Shown here in pieces: positions 46,442 through 55,190 of a DNA stretch of 64,000 nucleotides. The notes beneath the pieces are model-generated. The model made no database searches, was not told the origin of the DNA, and was given only the letters and a program-made list of their open reading frames with translations. Origin of the DNA: Lacihabitans sp. CS3-21. Lineage in GTDB: Bacteria > Bacteroidota > Bacteroidia > Cytophagales > Spirosomataceae. The stretch lies in assembly GCF_024343675.1 (NCBI RefSeq), contig NZ_RJUD01000007.1, positions 88,288-152,287 on the forward strand. Reading direction: 5' to 3'. Position 1 is the stretch's first letter. The number at the start of each line of letters is the position of its first letter. The translations under genes were made by a program, and so were the position numbers.

Positions 46442-47347
46442 CTATGTATTTTGCTCTATAATTTTCTTTAATTCAGCCACTTCAGCCTCAGTGGGCATCA
46501 TAAGTGGCGGACGCACATCACCTGCACTTTTACCTATCAACTTTGCTCCTGCTTTAATCAAACTTACTGCATAGCCATTCTTTTTGCCACGCAATCTGAC
46601 CAAAGGAATATAAAACTTCTTTGTAATTTCTTCAACTGTCGCATTATCACCAGCACGCAATGCTTTGTAAAATTTATTGGCCAATTCAGGTACAAAGTTG
46701 AAAGCTGCTGACGAATACGTATTTACTCCTATTGATAGATAAGCTTCAGCAATAATCTCAGCCGTTGGCACTCCACCAATATAGGAAAGACGTTTTCCGA
46801 CTGTTTTGATAGTATCGTTCAAATCTTGCATATTACCCGTACCATCTTTCAAACCAATGAAATTTGGACAAGCATCAGCCAGTTTTTTAATATAGTCTGC
46901 TGATAAAACACCATTGCCACGATTATAGTAAATGACTGGCAATGAAGTGTTTTGCATAATAGCTTTGGCATATTCATACACACCATCTTGCGGACATTCT
47001 GTTAAATAGGGAGGAAAAAGCAAAATGGCATGTATACCTGCTTTTTCGGCAATTTGGGTGAATATTTTTGCTTCTGAAACACTTTTACCAGCACTTGCAA
47101 TAACTGGTACTCGTTCAGCAACGACTTTTACAGAAATATTGACAATCTGTTCGTATTCTGCAGCTGTTATTGAGAAAAACTCCCCGGTTCCACCTGCCAC
47201 AAAAACCGAAGAAACATCGTGGCTCACGAACCATTCTACACGATTGGCAAAGGTCTCAGCATTAAACTCGCCCTTTTCGTCGAAATCGGTTATTGGAAAA
47301 GAAAGAAGCCCGTCTTCGAGCGATGATTTTATTTTTGATAGTTCCAT
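46442..47347 (-). CDS. 5-dehydro-4-deoxyglucarate dehydratase
   Basis: A 301-residue member of the DHDPS/NAL aldolase family. The enzyme dehydrates and decarboxylates 5-dehydro-4-deoxy-D-glucarate to 2,5-dioxopentanoate. The Schiff-base lysine is Lys167 in FIGLKDGTGN and the catalytic tyrosine lies in PVIYYNRGNG (140-141); VAGGTGEFFSIT is the substrate loop. Context decides the call against dihydrodipicolinate synthase: it is the last gene of an operon with glucarate dehydratase, an altronate/galactarate-type dehydratase and a GntP permease. Confidence 0.93.
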   Translation of the reverse strand: MELSKIKSSLEDGLLSFPITDFDEKGEFNAETFANRVEWFVSHDVSSVFVAGGTGEFFSITAAEYEQIVNISVKVVAERVPVIASAGKSVSEAKIFTQIAEKAGIHAILLFPPYLTECPQDGVYEYAKAIMQNTSLPVIYYNRGNGVLSADYIKKLADACPNFIGLKDGTGNMQDLNDTIKTVGKRLSYIGGVPTAEIIAEAYLSIGVNTYSSAAFNFVPELANKFYKALRAGDNATVEEITKKFYIPLVRLRGKKNGYAVSLIKAGAKLIGKSAGDVRPPLMMPTEAEVAELKKIIEQNT

Positions 47348-47350
47348 TTT

Positions 47351-47512
47351 TTTGTTTGGTTATTTGTTAATCGTTATTTGTTACTGGTTATTTGTGCATT
47401 TGTTATGGCTTTTTTAATTATAAGATAATGATATTACCAGTTTTAATCAACCAGCATACCAGTAAAAGTCTACCAGTAACAGTCCACCAGTAACCAATAC
47501 ACCAATAACCTG
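47351..47512. repeat. Degenerate inverted GGTTATTTG/CCAGTAACC repeats between kdgD and gudD
   Basis: The 160-base gap contains TTGTTACTGGTTATTTG-type units at 47351-47406 and, in the opposite sense, four units of about 15 bases (TACCAGTAACAGTCC, ACCAGTAACCAATAC and variants) at 47436-47512. The two halves are complementary in part and could fold into a stem. The same units occur in the next-but-one gap of this operon. Confidence 0.7.
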
Positions 47513-47513
47513 T

Positions 47514-48809
47514 CTACCACCTAGTTGCCTTAAATTTCCATTCTGGTTGTACTTTTTGCATTTCTATTTCATCGTTTCGTTTGGTTAGACCGCACTTTTT
47601 ATAGTTTTCGTGTAGTTTTGCCAGTGCAACTCGGTCGAGTTCTACACCTAGACCTGGACCATTCGGAACGGCTACCGCTCCTTCTTCAAACTTCATACGT
47701 CCGCCCAAAATGATTTCATCTGACTGCCATGGATAATGTGTATCAAGGGCATATTTGAAATTAGGAATGGCTGCACCCAAATGGACCATTGCAGCCAATG
47801 AAATACCCAAGTGAGAATTAGAGTGCATAGATAAATCTCGCCCAAAGGTCTGACAAATAGCTGCCAGTTTCATAGAATCTTGCAAGCCACCCCAAAAATG
47901 ATGGTCAGATAAAATAATGTCTTCCGCACCCAAAGAATAACTCCTCGGAATATCCTCAAAAGAAGTGGTACACATATTGGTTGCCAGTGGTGTTTTCAAT
48001 GCTTTTCTAACTAATGCCATGTTCTCTTGTCCACGGCATGGGTCTTCCAAATACTCAATGACACCTGCCATTTCTTTGCCATATTTGATGGAAGTTTCAA
48101 CAGTCCATAGGGCATTTGGGTCAATTCTTAAAGGTGTATCTTTCCCAAAAGCCTCGTGTAAGGCAAAAATCGCATCGACTTCTTGACGTGGCTCAAACAC
48201 GCCCCCTTTGAGCTTAATCGACTGGAAACCAAATTCTTTGCACATGGCTTTTGCTTGGGATACAATCTCCGCTGGGTTCAGGGCACTAGCTTGTCGAGCG
48301 GCATCCCAACCTATGGCAGTTGGATCTGTCCCAAACTCTAGTTCGCCACCTGCACCTTCATATTTGTAAAAAAGATAGGCTGAAAATGGTACGCGGTCAC
48401 GGCGTTTGCCACCCAACAAATCTACTACTGGTCTATTTACGATTTTACCGACAATATCCAAACAAGCCACCTCAATAGAACTAAAAATATGCACCAAAGT
48501 ACGTTGATCCCAAGGCGTATCACCTCTTTTGATGGTGTCTTCTGAATCGAAATTTGCGGCTAATATATCACGAATTTGATTCAAATGAAAAGGATCTTGG
48601 CCTATAACAAACTGTCGACTTTTTTCGAGTGCTTTATCTATTTCGATGTTACCTGGTATTTCGCTTACGCCACTAATGCCGTCTTCTGTTACGAGTTCGA
48701 CAACCGTGCGTAAAGCATAAGGAGCATGCAACCCAGCGGCATTTAACAAAGGCGGGTCAACCACCGCAATGGGTGTAATATGGAATTCTTTGATTTTTGG
48801 AAATTTCAT
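47514..48809 (-). CDS. gudD: Glucarate dehydratase
   Basis: A 431-residue enolase-superfamily enzyme that dehydrates D-glucarate (and L-idarate) to 5-dehydro-4-deoxyglucarate. The general-base KxK is Lys199/Lys201 in SIKLKGG, metal ligands are in RIDPNALW (Asp230, Asn232), LEDPC (Glu255, Asp256) and TNMC (Asn278), and the His of SDHHFWGG (303-304) is the second base. The N-terminal ITPIAVVDPPLLNAAGLHAPYALRT is typical of glucarate dehydratases. It is the third gene of the operon. Confidence 0.96.
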   Translation of the reverse strand: MKFPKIKEFHITPIAVVDPPLLNAAGLHAPYALRTVVELVTEDGISGVSEIPGNIEIDKALEKSRQFVIGQDPFHLNQIRDILAANFDSEDTIKRGDTPWDQRTLVHIFSSIEVACLDIVGKIVNRPVVDLLGGKRRDRVPFSAYLFYKYEGAGGELEFGTDPTAIGWDAARQASALNPAEIVSQAKAMCKEFGFQSIKLKGGVFEPRQEVDAIFALHEAFGKDTPLRIDPNALWTVETSIKYGKEMAGVIEYLEDPCRGQENMALVRKALKTPLATNMCTTSFEDIPRSYSLGAEDIILSDHHFWGGLQDSMKLAAICQTFGRDLSMHSNSHLGISLAAMVHLGAAIPNFKYALDTHYPWQSDEIILGGRMKFEEGAVAVPNGPGLGVELDRVALAKLHENYKKCGLTKRNDEIEMQKVQPEWKFKATRW

Positions 48810-48867
48810 TTTGTATTATATTTATGAGAAAACAGATGACACGGATGGCTTTGCCAGCACGAATTCA

Positions 48868-48931
48868 CACAGATTTTTTATAATTATAGTGTAAATCTGT
48901 GCTATTTTCAATATCTGTGTAATCTGTGTTC
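48868..48931. repeat. Intergenic AATCTGTG repeat with inverted arms between gudD and the UxaA-type gene
   Basis: Arms CACAGATTT (48868-48876) and AAATCTGTG (48893-48901) are inverted, and two further ATCTGTGT units follow by 48930. An earlier ACACGGATGG (48839-48848) belongs to the same family. Such CTGTGTAATCTGTGT repeats are common intergenic elements in Bacteroidota genomes (from memory). Confidence 0.65.
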
Positions 48932-48937
48932 TATTTT

Positions 48938-50497
48938 TCACGTCAAAGGCCCTGGATTAAACAAAACCAAATCATTATAAAGCCCCAGTTTATCGGTTGC
49001 TACTTTCTTTTCACCACTGGCTATTTCGAGAATTAGGTGAAACAATTCCCAACCCATTTCTTCGATAGTTTTTTGTCCGAAAGCCACTGGGCCAGCATCA
49101 AAATCTATCAAATCGTGCCAGCGGTTGGCGAGTTTTGTGTTTGAACTTACTTTTATAACAGGAACCATATTAAGTCCATAGGGCGTACCACGACCCGTAA
49201 TGAAAACGTGCATATTCATCCCAGCCGCCAATTGGAGTGTTCCGCAAACAAAATCACTGGCGGGTGTAGCCACGAAATTTAATCCTTTTTTACGAATCTT
49301 TTCCCCTGGCGAAATTACATCGACAATCGGGCTCGTTCCCGATTTTACGATCGAACCGAGTGCTTTTTCTACAATATTACTCAATCCTCCACCTTTATTT
49401 CCGGGGGTTGTATTGGCACTTCTATCGGCTTTGCCTTGGTTTAGATAATTATCATACCAAGCCATTTCGTCTTTGAGTTTTTGGGCAACTTCTTCAGTTT
49501 CACAGCGAGGAACGAGCAAATGTATGGCATCACGCACTTCTGTAACTTCGGAGAAAAATACAGTTCCGCCCGCTTTTACAATCAAATCAGCGGCAAAGCC
49601 AGAAACTGGGTTTCCTGTCAGACCTGAAAAAGCATCACTTCCTCCACATTGTATTCCTACGACCAAGTCAGCTGCAGAGCAGGTTTCCCTTTTTCGCTGA
49701 TTGAGTTTTTGAAGATGCTTTTCGGCCATCTCCATAATACCATCCACCATTTCGTAGAAACCCTCGAACGATTCATCTTGGAGGTAAAGAATACTTCGAC
49801 TCCGCTCAGTATCTGTTTCGTGGGCTGAGCGAAGCCGAAGCCCATCATCATCTGGTAGAAGCCTTTCAGGCCTTAATTTCTCACAACCCAAACCTATAAT
49901 CATAATTTCACCGCCAAAATTCGGATTTTGTGCGATGTGTTTGATGGTCCGAATCGGAATAATGGCTGCGGGGGCATCAATCGCAATTCCGCATCCATAA
50001 CTATGATTAAAAACTACTACATCATCCACATTAGGGTAAAGTGGCAGTAGCTCTTTTCTGATTTTATTTTCTATAAAATTCGTAATTCCCGCTACACATT
50101 GAACGCTTGTTGTGATACCCAAAAGGTTTTTTGTTCCAACGCTTCCGTCGGAATTCTTAAATCCTTGAAAAGTAAAATCTTTCAATGATTCTGATACTGG
50201 AAAAGTCGGTTGAACATAAGAAATATCCGCTAAGTTTGGAGGTTCTGGCATACTGATATTGCTTTCGTTTATCCAACTTCCTTTTTCAATGATTTTATTT
50301 GCAAAACCTATAATTTCTCCATAACGAATGATTTTTTCACCTTCGTTGAAAGATTTTAAGGCAACTTTATGGCCCATCGGAATATCTTCTTCAAGAACAA
50401 TAGAATTCAAAATAATCGCACCCCTTTTCAAACCTGTTGGATTTGCTACGATGGCCACATTGTCATTTGGGTTTGTTTTTATTACTATATTTTCCAT
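48938..50497 (-). CDS. UxaA/GarD-family sugar acid dehydratase (probably galactarate dehydratase)
   Basis: A 519-residue dehydratase with an N-terminal SAF domain (residues 1-70) and the long C-terminal catalytic part; GFKNSDGSVGTKNLLGITTSVQC, FNHSYGCGIAIDAP, GIQCGGSDAFSGLTGNPVSG and the late DFDAGPVAFGQ match altronate and galactarate dehydratases. In an operon with glucarate dehydratase and 5-dehydro-4-deoxyglucarate dehydratase, D-galactarate is the likely substrate. Residues 219-236 (GLRLRSAHETDTERSRSI) are encoded by an inserted copy of a dispersed repeat and lie in a loop between two conserved blocks. Confidence 0.9.
   Translation of the reverse strand: MENIVIKTNPNDNVAIVANPTGLKRGAIILNSIVLEEDIPMGHKVALKSFNEGEKIIRYGEIIGFANKIIEKGSWINESNISMPEPPNLADISYVQPTFPVSESLKDFTFQGFKNSDGSVGTKNLLGITTSVQCVAGITNFIENKIRKELLPLYPNVDDVVVFNHSYGCGIAIDAPAAIIPIRTIKHIAQNPNFGGEIMIIGLGCEKLRPERLLPDDDGLRLRSAHETDTERSRSILYLQDESFEGFYEMVDGIMEMAEKHLQKLNQRKRETCSAADLVVGIQCGGSDAFSGLTGNPVSGFAADLIVKAGGTVFFSEVTEVRDAIHLLVPRCETEEVAQKLKDEMAWYDNYLNQGKADRSANTTPGNKGGGLSNIVEKALGSIVKSGTSPIVDVISPGEKIRKKGLNFVATPASDFVCGTLQLAAGMNMHVFITGRGTPYGLNMVPVIKVSSNTKLANRWHDLIDFDAGPVAFGQKTIEEMGWELFHLILEIASGEKKVATDKLGLYNDLVLFNPGPLT
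49793..49840. repeat. In-frame dispersed repeat within the UxaA/GarD-type gene
   Basis: Arms CTTCGACTCCGCTCAG (from 49793) and CTGAGCGAAGCCGAAG (ending 49839) are inverted, 14 of 16 matching, with a 15-base spacer. The core GAGCGAAG-CGAAG is the same as in the tandem array next to eno (6977-7102). Its length keeps the reading frame. It encodes residues 219-236 of the dehydratase. Confidence 0.85.
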
Positions 50498-50509
50498 TTG
50501 ATCATAGTT

Positions 50510-50768
50510 TATTGGTTACCGGTGGATTTGTTATTGGTATATTGGTTGATTAGTTATTGGTGACTGGTGTATTGGTTACTGGTATATTTGTTACTCATAT
50601 ATTAGTTACTGGTTACTGGTGTATTTGATACTTATTACTGGTGTACTAGTTACTGGTTACTTATAATTTTCACTGGTTTTTAATTGCTGATTACTTGTAA
50701 ATCGGTTAAGAATGATTCATAATCATTCTAATAACCAGTCAACCAGTTACCATTCAACCAAACACCAA
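50510..50768. repeat. Degenerate GGTTACTGGT repeats with mirrored end between gntP and the UxaA-type gene
   Basis: About seven imperfect units of roughly 22 bases, each with ACTGGTGTATTGGTTACT-like content, occupy 50510-50682. After a small palindrome AATGATT-CAT-AATCATT (50711-50727), the complementary form (AACCAGTCAACCAGTTACC) runs from 50732 to the gntP stop region. It resembles the repeat at 47351-47512. No open frame crosses it. Confidence 0.7.
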
Positions 50769-52214
50769 CTAAACCATCGGAAAAATCCAAGCTGCTATCA
50801 TGGTTAGAATTACACCTGCGAGACCCATCAAACTCTGCATAGGGGCTATCGTTTTGAGAGCTTCTTGTTCAGTAAGGTTCGAAGTTTTGCACATAATCCA
50901 AAAACCTGCGTCGTTCATCCATGGAATAAGTTTGGCACCGCTTCCGATGGCCAAACATAAATAAACAGGGTGAAACCCAAGATTGGCATTTTGAGCCATT
51001 CCTGCTAAAATTCCTGAAGCTGTAATGAGAGCCACCGTTGCCGAACCTTGTGCTGTACGCACCACCATAGTAATAAAAAACGCCAAAGGAATTAAGGCCA
51101 TTTGATAATCCTTTGTTAGGTCTGCAATTCGGCTACTAATACCCGTTTGTTGCAACATTCCACCAAAAGCTCCACCTGCGGCGGTAATTAGAATGATACC
51201 TCCGCCACTCATTAAAGCAGTCCCAACAAATGCCGAAAGTTTCTCTTTGGTAGTTTTTTTCTGTCTTGCTAAAACCACTAATGCGAAAATGGCTCCCATT
51301 AATATAGCAATGTTTTTATCTCCAAAGAACAAAACGAGATCTATTAAGCTATTAACAACTGGAAAACTAGTCAGTGGTCCATCAGATTTATGAAAAGCCT
51401 CCACACCCGAGCGAATACAAATAGTGACCAAAGGAAACAGAGCAGGCAATAAAGCCCAGCCCAAAGCAGGCAATTCTTTATCGTCTTTTTCGGCAATGGC
51501 CTTGATATCTTCCAAGCGAGCGTCGGGCGAATCACGTAATGGAGTATCAAACTTTTTATTGAGATAAACCGCTATAAAATAGCCGATAGTGATGGTACAA
51601 AGTCCTAAGAGTGAACCGCAAACCATCATCAAGCCAATCGGTACATTCATCGCCGTGATCAAATACAATGGCCCGGGCGAAGGCGGAACATAGGAATTTG
51701 CCATAACAGCTCCAGCAATTACTGAAAGTGCCAAAAGCAAATAATTTTTCTTTAATCGCATTCCCATTGCTTTGGCTAATGGCATCATTAAGAAAATAAC
51801 GGTATCTACAAAAACAGGAATGGTCAAGAAAAAACTACTTAAAATAAATCCAATTGGGGCATTTTTTTCACCTGTTATTTTTAGCATTGCTCGGATGATT
51901 TTTTCGGCTGCACCGCTATCGAGCATTGCTTTACCTATGATGGCCGCCATGGCTATCAAAATACCTATTTTTGCACAAGTATTGCCAAATTCAATACCTA
52001 TTCGCTCTCCTATACTTTTGTGAGCTGCTTTTAAAGCATCGGCCTCTAAACCACCTTTTGCAATAAAAAATTGCTCCACAGATGCCATCGGCGTAAGTAA
52101 GGCTACAGCAATAGCGGCCAAAAGCAATGAAAGGACCGGATGCAACTTGAATTTTATAATGCCACCTACAACGATGGACATTCCGATGAGCATAATGATT
52201 ATTGGATCGGACAT
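50769..52214 (-). CDS. GntP-family sugar-acid:proton symporter
   Basis: A 481-residue membrane transporter with about 12-14 helices. The frame is open to 52241, but the ATG at 52214 gives MSDPIIIMLIGM, the usual GntP start. SYVPPSPGPLYL, RTAQGSATVALITASGI and WMNDAGFWIMCKTSNLT are GntP signatures. As the first gene of a galactarate/glucarate operon it most likely imports these aldarates rather than gluconate (inference). Confidence 0.92.
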   Translation of the reverse strand: MSDPIIIMLIGMSIVVGGIIKFKLHPVLSLLLAAIAVALLTPMASVEQFFIAKGGLEADALKAAHKSIGERIGIEFGNTCAKIGILIAMAAIIGKAMLDSGAAEKIIRAMLKITGEKNAPIGFILSSFFLTIPVFVDTVIFLMMPLAKAMGMRLKKNYLLLALSVIAGAVMANSYVPPSPGPLYLITAMNVPIGLMMVCGSLLGLCTITIGYFIAVYLNKKFDTPLRDSPDARLEDIKAIAEKDDKELPALGWALLPALFPLVTICIRSGVEAFHKSDGPLTSFPVVNSLIDLVLFFGDKNIAILMGAIFALVVLARQKKTTKEKLSAFVGTALMSGGGIILITAAGGAFGGMLQQTGISSRIADLTKDYQMALIPLAFFITMVVRTAQGSATVALITASGILAGMAQNANLGFHPVYLCLAIGSGAKLIPWMNDAGFWIMCKTSNLTEQEALKTIAPMQSLMGLAGVILTMIAAWIFPMV

Positions 52215-52238
52215 TAATTCTTGGGGTTTATTCTGAAG

Positions 52239-52246
52239 CAAAAGTA
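52239..52246 (-). promoter_or_regulatory. Candidate -7 box of the aldarate operon
   Basis: TACTTTTG on the minus strand fits TAnnTTTG and lies 25 bases upstream of the preferred gntP ATG. No TTG of the -33 box is found at the usual 19-21 base distance, so the call is weak. Confidence 0.3.
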
Positions 52247-52811
52247 TATAAACTAAATCCTGTTTTCTATTGATTTAATGCTAAAATATGGTACTTTTTT
52301 GGGTTAAAAAGCTATGATAGTGTCAGTAACAACCTAACTCTTAATTTAAACTCTACCCAGCTAATTGTTCTGTGCCGATCCTCATTCAAAGAATCTTACG
52401 CTCACTACCCTTAATTTATAAAAGGTTCTATTTTCAAAATAGCTTCAGGAGTATTTTCTGAAAAGGTAAAAATAATTGTATGAGTTTTACGGAATTAACA
52501 GACTTTCATTATTTTTTTGATTTCTAGCATATTTTATTCAAAACAATCATAATTAGATTTTTCAAGGTGTGAATTACATAATTCTTCCTAATTTTTATGT
52601 AAATCTTTTACCAAATAAAGACCCACCTTTACACTTTTAAAATGCTTTTAAAAATAATGAAACAAGCTTTTTTATCAAAAACTACCTTTTTCTAAAATCT
52701 TTAATAAGATGGCTATTTTGAAAAAAAACATTTAATAAACTTCCCTTTATACTGGGATAATTGAATAACTAAAATTGCACAATCTATTTCCAAAGTTCAT
52801 CTAAAACCATC
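52247..52811. other. Gene-free stretch upstream of the aldarate operon
   Basis: About 565 AT-rich bases between the divergent gntP and proline-rich genes. A short minus-strand open piece near 52420-52500 ends FSENTPEAILKIEPFIN and a stop but has no start or further homology I can name; it might be a gene remnant. I see no tRNA and no repeat here. The promoters of both flanking units must lie within it. Confidence 0.4.
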
Positions 52812-53006
52812 ATGAAACAGCAAATTAAAAATCAGATAAAAGAACCTCTAACGATTCCTCACCCTGAAAAACTCCCTGAACTCGACCCAATTCTTGACCC
52901 AAAAACTCCTGTATTGTATCCTGATGAAAATCCATTAGAAAAACCAAAAGAAGAACCCGTTCAAGATCCACCCTATCAAATTCCGCAGCCCAGTGAACTT
53001 CCTTAA
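52812..53006 (+). CDS. Small proline-rich protein
   Basis: A 64-residue product, highly acidic and proline-rich (EPLTIPHPEKLPELDPILDP, LEKPKEEPVQDPPYQIPQP), with no signal peptide and no family I recognise. Such composition suggests an unstructured cytoplasmic protein. A second small gene begins 15 bases later in the same direction, which supports real expression. Confidence 0.55.
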   Translation: MKQQIKNQIKEPLTIPHPEKLPELDPILDPKTPVLYPDENPLEKPKEEPVQDPPYQIPQPSELP

Positions 53007-53021
53007 AAAACAAAAAATCTC

Positions 53022-53186
53022 ATGAAAAAACAAACGCTATCGCAAAGAAAAGTAGCTCAAGTGATGCACGAATTCAAAGAAGGCGAATTGCACTCAGGCA
53101 AATCCGACAGAATAGTTACTAATCCCAAACAGGCAATTGCCATTGCTTTGAGTGAAGCTGAAGAACTTAAAAAAGAAAAGAAATAG
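53022..53186 (+). CDS. Small basic protein, DUF6496-like
   Basis: A 54-residue protein. It reads QRKVAQVMHEFKEGELHSG and then SDRIVTNPKQAIAIALSEA, a pattern I associate with small DUF6496-type proteins whose function is unknown. It follows the proline-rich gene by 15 bases and precedes the DUF6544-like gene by 20, so the three are probably one transcript. Confidence 0.75.
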   Translation: MKKQTLSQRKVAQVMHEFKEGELHSGKSDRIVTNPKQAIAIALSEAEELKKEKK

Positions 53187-53206
53187 TACCTTTTAGATTA
53201 TAGACC

Positions 53207-54307
53207 ATGCTCAAATATACATTCGTTTTCGTCTCATTTTTTCATGGACTTATCCATTTCATGGGTTTCTCCAAGGCCTTTGACTATGGCACTTGGCCAC
53301 TACTGATCAGGGACATTTCCAAACCCATGGGCATTTTATGGTTCGCGGCAGGCTTGCTATTTATCATTGCCACAATTTTGTATCTAATTAAAAAGGACAG
53401 CTGGGTTTTAATTGCACTCATCGCACTTTTCTTATCTCAGCTCCTGATCATCAATAATTGGCAAGAAGCGAAGTTCGGCACCATAGCCAATGTGCTCATC
53501 TTCATATTCGTTGTCTTAGGTCTCTTTCAAATTAAATTCAAAAAAACTTATAATGATGAAGTGAAATCAGGAATGTCTCAAAGTCAAATCCTCCAAACAT
53601 CGAAACTGACCGAATCCGAAATAGCATTTTTACCCCATTCTGTCAAAAAATACTTACGGTACACTGGTGCAGTGGGTAAACCCAAAGTCAATAATTTCAA
53701 AGCCAGTTTTTCGGGAAAAATCAGAAAAGATAAGAAGTCAGCTTGGATGAAACTGAACTCAGAACAATATGATTTCTTGGCGAATCCAACCAGACTATTT
53801 TATCTCGATGCCATCATGAAACACATGCCAGTGGCGGGTTTTCATTGTTTTAAAAACGGCACTGCTTATATGGACATTAGACTATTCTCCATTTTCAAAG
53901 TGGAATACAAAGCCGGTCACGAAATGGACATATCTGAAACAGTCACTTTTTTCAATGATATGTGTGTATTAGCACCTGCAACTTTAATCGACAAGCGTAT
54001 TGAGTGGCTAGAATTAGAAAGAAATAAAGTAAAAGCCTCCTTTACAAACAATGGAATTAAGATAAACGCATTGCTATATTTCAATGAGAAAGGAGAGTTA
54101 GTGAATTTTGTCTCAGAGGACCGATATGCAATCGGTGAAAACAATACCATTACCCAACATACCTGGAGTACCCCCTTGCGAGAATACAAACCCATACATG
54201 GTTTAAAATTAGCCAGTTACGCCGAAACCATTTATACATACCCCGATGGAGATTTTACCTATGCCACTTTTACCTTGAAAAATATTGTGTACAATATCTC
54301 CAGATAA
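53207..54307 (+). CDS. DUF6544-like membrane protein
   Basis: A 366-residue protein. The first 110 residues form four membrane helices (FVSFFHGLIHFMGFSKAF, LWFAAGLLFIIATILYLI, LIALIALFLSQLLII, VLIFIFVVLGLFQI). The C-terminal 240 residues form a soluble beta-rich domain with LPHSVKKYLRYTGAVGKPKV, MPVAGFHCFKNGTAYMDIRLFS and STPLREYKPIHGLKLAS. This two-part layout matches proteins annotated DUF6544; the function is not known. Confidence 0.75.
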   Translation: MLKYTFVFVSFFHGLIHFMGFSKAFDYGTWPLLIRDISKPMGILWFAAGLLFIIATILYLIKKDSWVLIALIALFLSQLLIINNWQEAKFGTIANVLIFIFVVLGLFQIKFKKTYNDEVKSGMSQSQILQTSKLTESEIAFLPHSVKKYLRYTGAVGKPKVNNFKASFSGKIRKDKKSAWMKLNSEQYDFLANPTRLFYLDAIMKHMPVAGFHCFKNGTAYMDIRLFSIFKVEYKAGHEMDISETVTFFNDMCVLAPATLIDKRIEWLELERNKVKASFTNNGIKINALLYFNEKGELVNFVSEDRYAIGENNTITQHTWSTPLREYKPIHGLKLASYAETIYTYPDGDFTYATFTLKNIVYNISR

Positions 54308-54482
54308 AAACTTTAGCAATTCTTAACCACAGGTTTTAGGAAAAATCGGTAGGACAATCTTCATCTATGATAAAACTGCCAGCTAAAGTATGAATTTTAT
54401 AAACCTTTAAAGCAATTGTGTAAGTCCAAAGGCTATGCTAAAAGCTAGCTTTACGGCATGTTTAATACAAATCAACATCATT

Positions 54483-55145
54483 ATGAAAAACATGCCTCTG
54501 GCCTTTAAGTTAACTATAGTTTCAATATTTTGTGTTTCAATATATGCTTGCGACAACAAGATAGAAGAAGTCACCGGCACAACCAAACAGCATGACGACG
54601 CGGGAATTCAGACTATTAAAAACATGCAATCGGCTTATCAAGGAGAAAAAACTGCGACCGCAAAGTATTTAGCCTTTTCGAAAAAAGCTGAGACTGAAGG
54701 TTATCACAACATTGCTTTACTCTATAATGCAGTTTCAGCTGCCGAGAATATTCATGCTACCAATCATCAATTGGTGATAGAAGATGCAGGTGCCAAAGTG
54801 TCCTTTATAAAGCCAAAATACACAGTTAAATCAACAAAAGAGAATTTAACAAATGATATTAAGGGTGAGGCATTTGAGGCTACGACGAGATATCCTGACT
54901 TTTTAAAAACTGCTGAAATGGCTGATAATCAAATCGCTTTGCTTAGTCTTTCTTATGCCATGAAAACTGAACAAAAACATAAATTTTTCTTTGAACAAGT
55001 CTTGGGTGACATCAATAGCAATACCTTAAAAAGCTTACCATCGAAATATTATGTTTGTCCAGCTTGTGGCAATACCTACACCAAAGCACCCAAACACTGC
55101 GACTTTTCATTCACTGACCGAGATAAATTTATAGTCTTTGAATAA
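54483..55145 (+). CDS. Rubrerythrin-like lipoprotein
   Basis: A 220-residue protein. The ATG at 54483 gives a signal peptide ending in the lipobox IYAC; the open frame extends 16 codons upstream without signal features. Residues about 35-190 are a ferritin-like diiron domain (AYQGEKTATAKYLAFS, AAENIHATNH, AMKTEQKHKFFFE). The C-terminal rubredoxin-like knuckle has CPACGNTY but HCDFS in place of a CxxC, so one cysteine is missing. It is likely a periplasmic peroxide- or oxygen-linked enzyme. A copper-binding protein follows. Confidence 0.85.
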   Translation: MKNMPLAFKLTIVSIFCVSIYACDNKIEEVTGTTKQHDDAGIQTIKNMQSAYQGEKTATAKYLAFSKKAETEGYHNIALLYNAVSAAENIHATNHQLVIEDAGAKVSFIKPKYTVKSTKENLTNDIKGEAFEATTRYPDFLKTAEMADNQIALLSLSYAMKTEQKHKFFFEQVLGDINSNTLKSLPSKYYVCPACGNTYTKAPKHCDFSFTDRDKFIVFE

Positions 55146-55190
55146 TTCACTTTCATTAAAATTCTGCATTTCACATTAAAAAAAACAAAA

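Noticed and set aside
46442..47347. Dihydrodipicolinate synthase
   Set aside because: The operon with glucarate dehydratase and a galactarate-type dehydratase points to 5-dehydro-4-deoxyglucarate dehydratase of the same superfamily.
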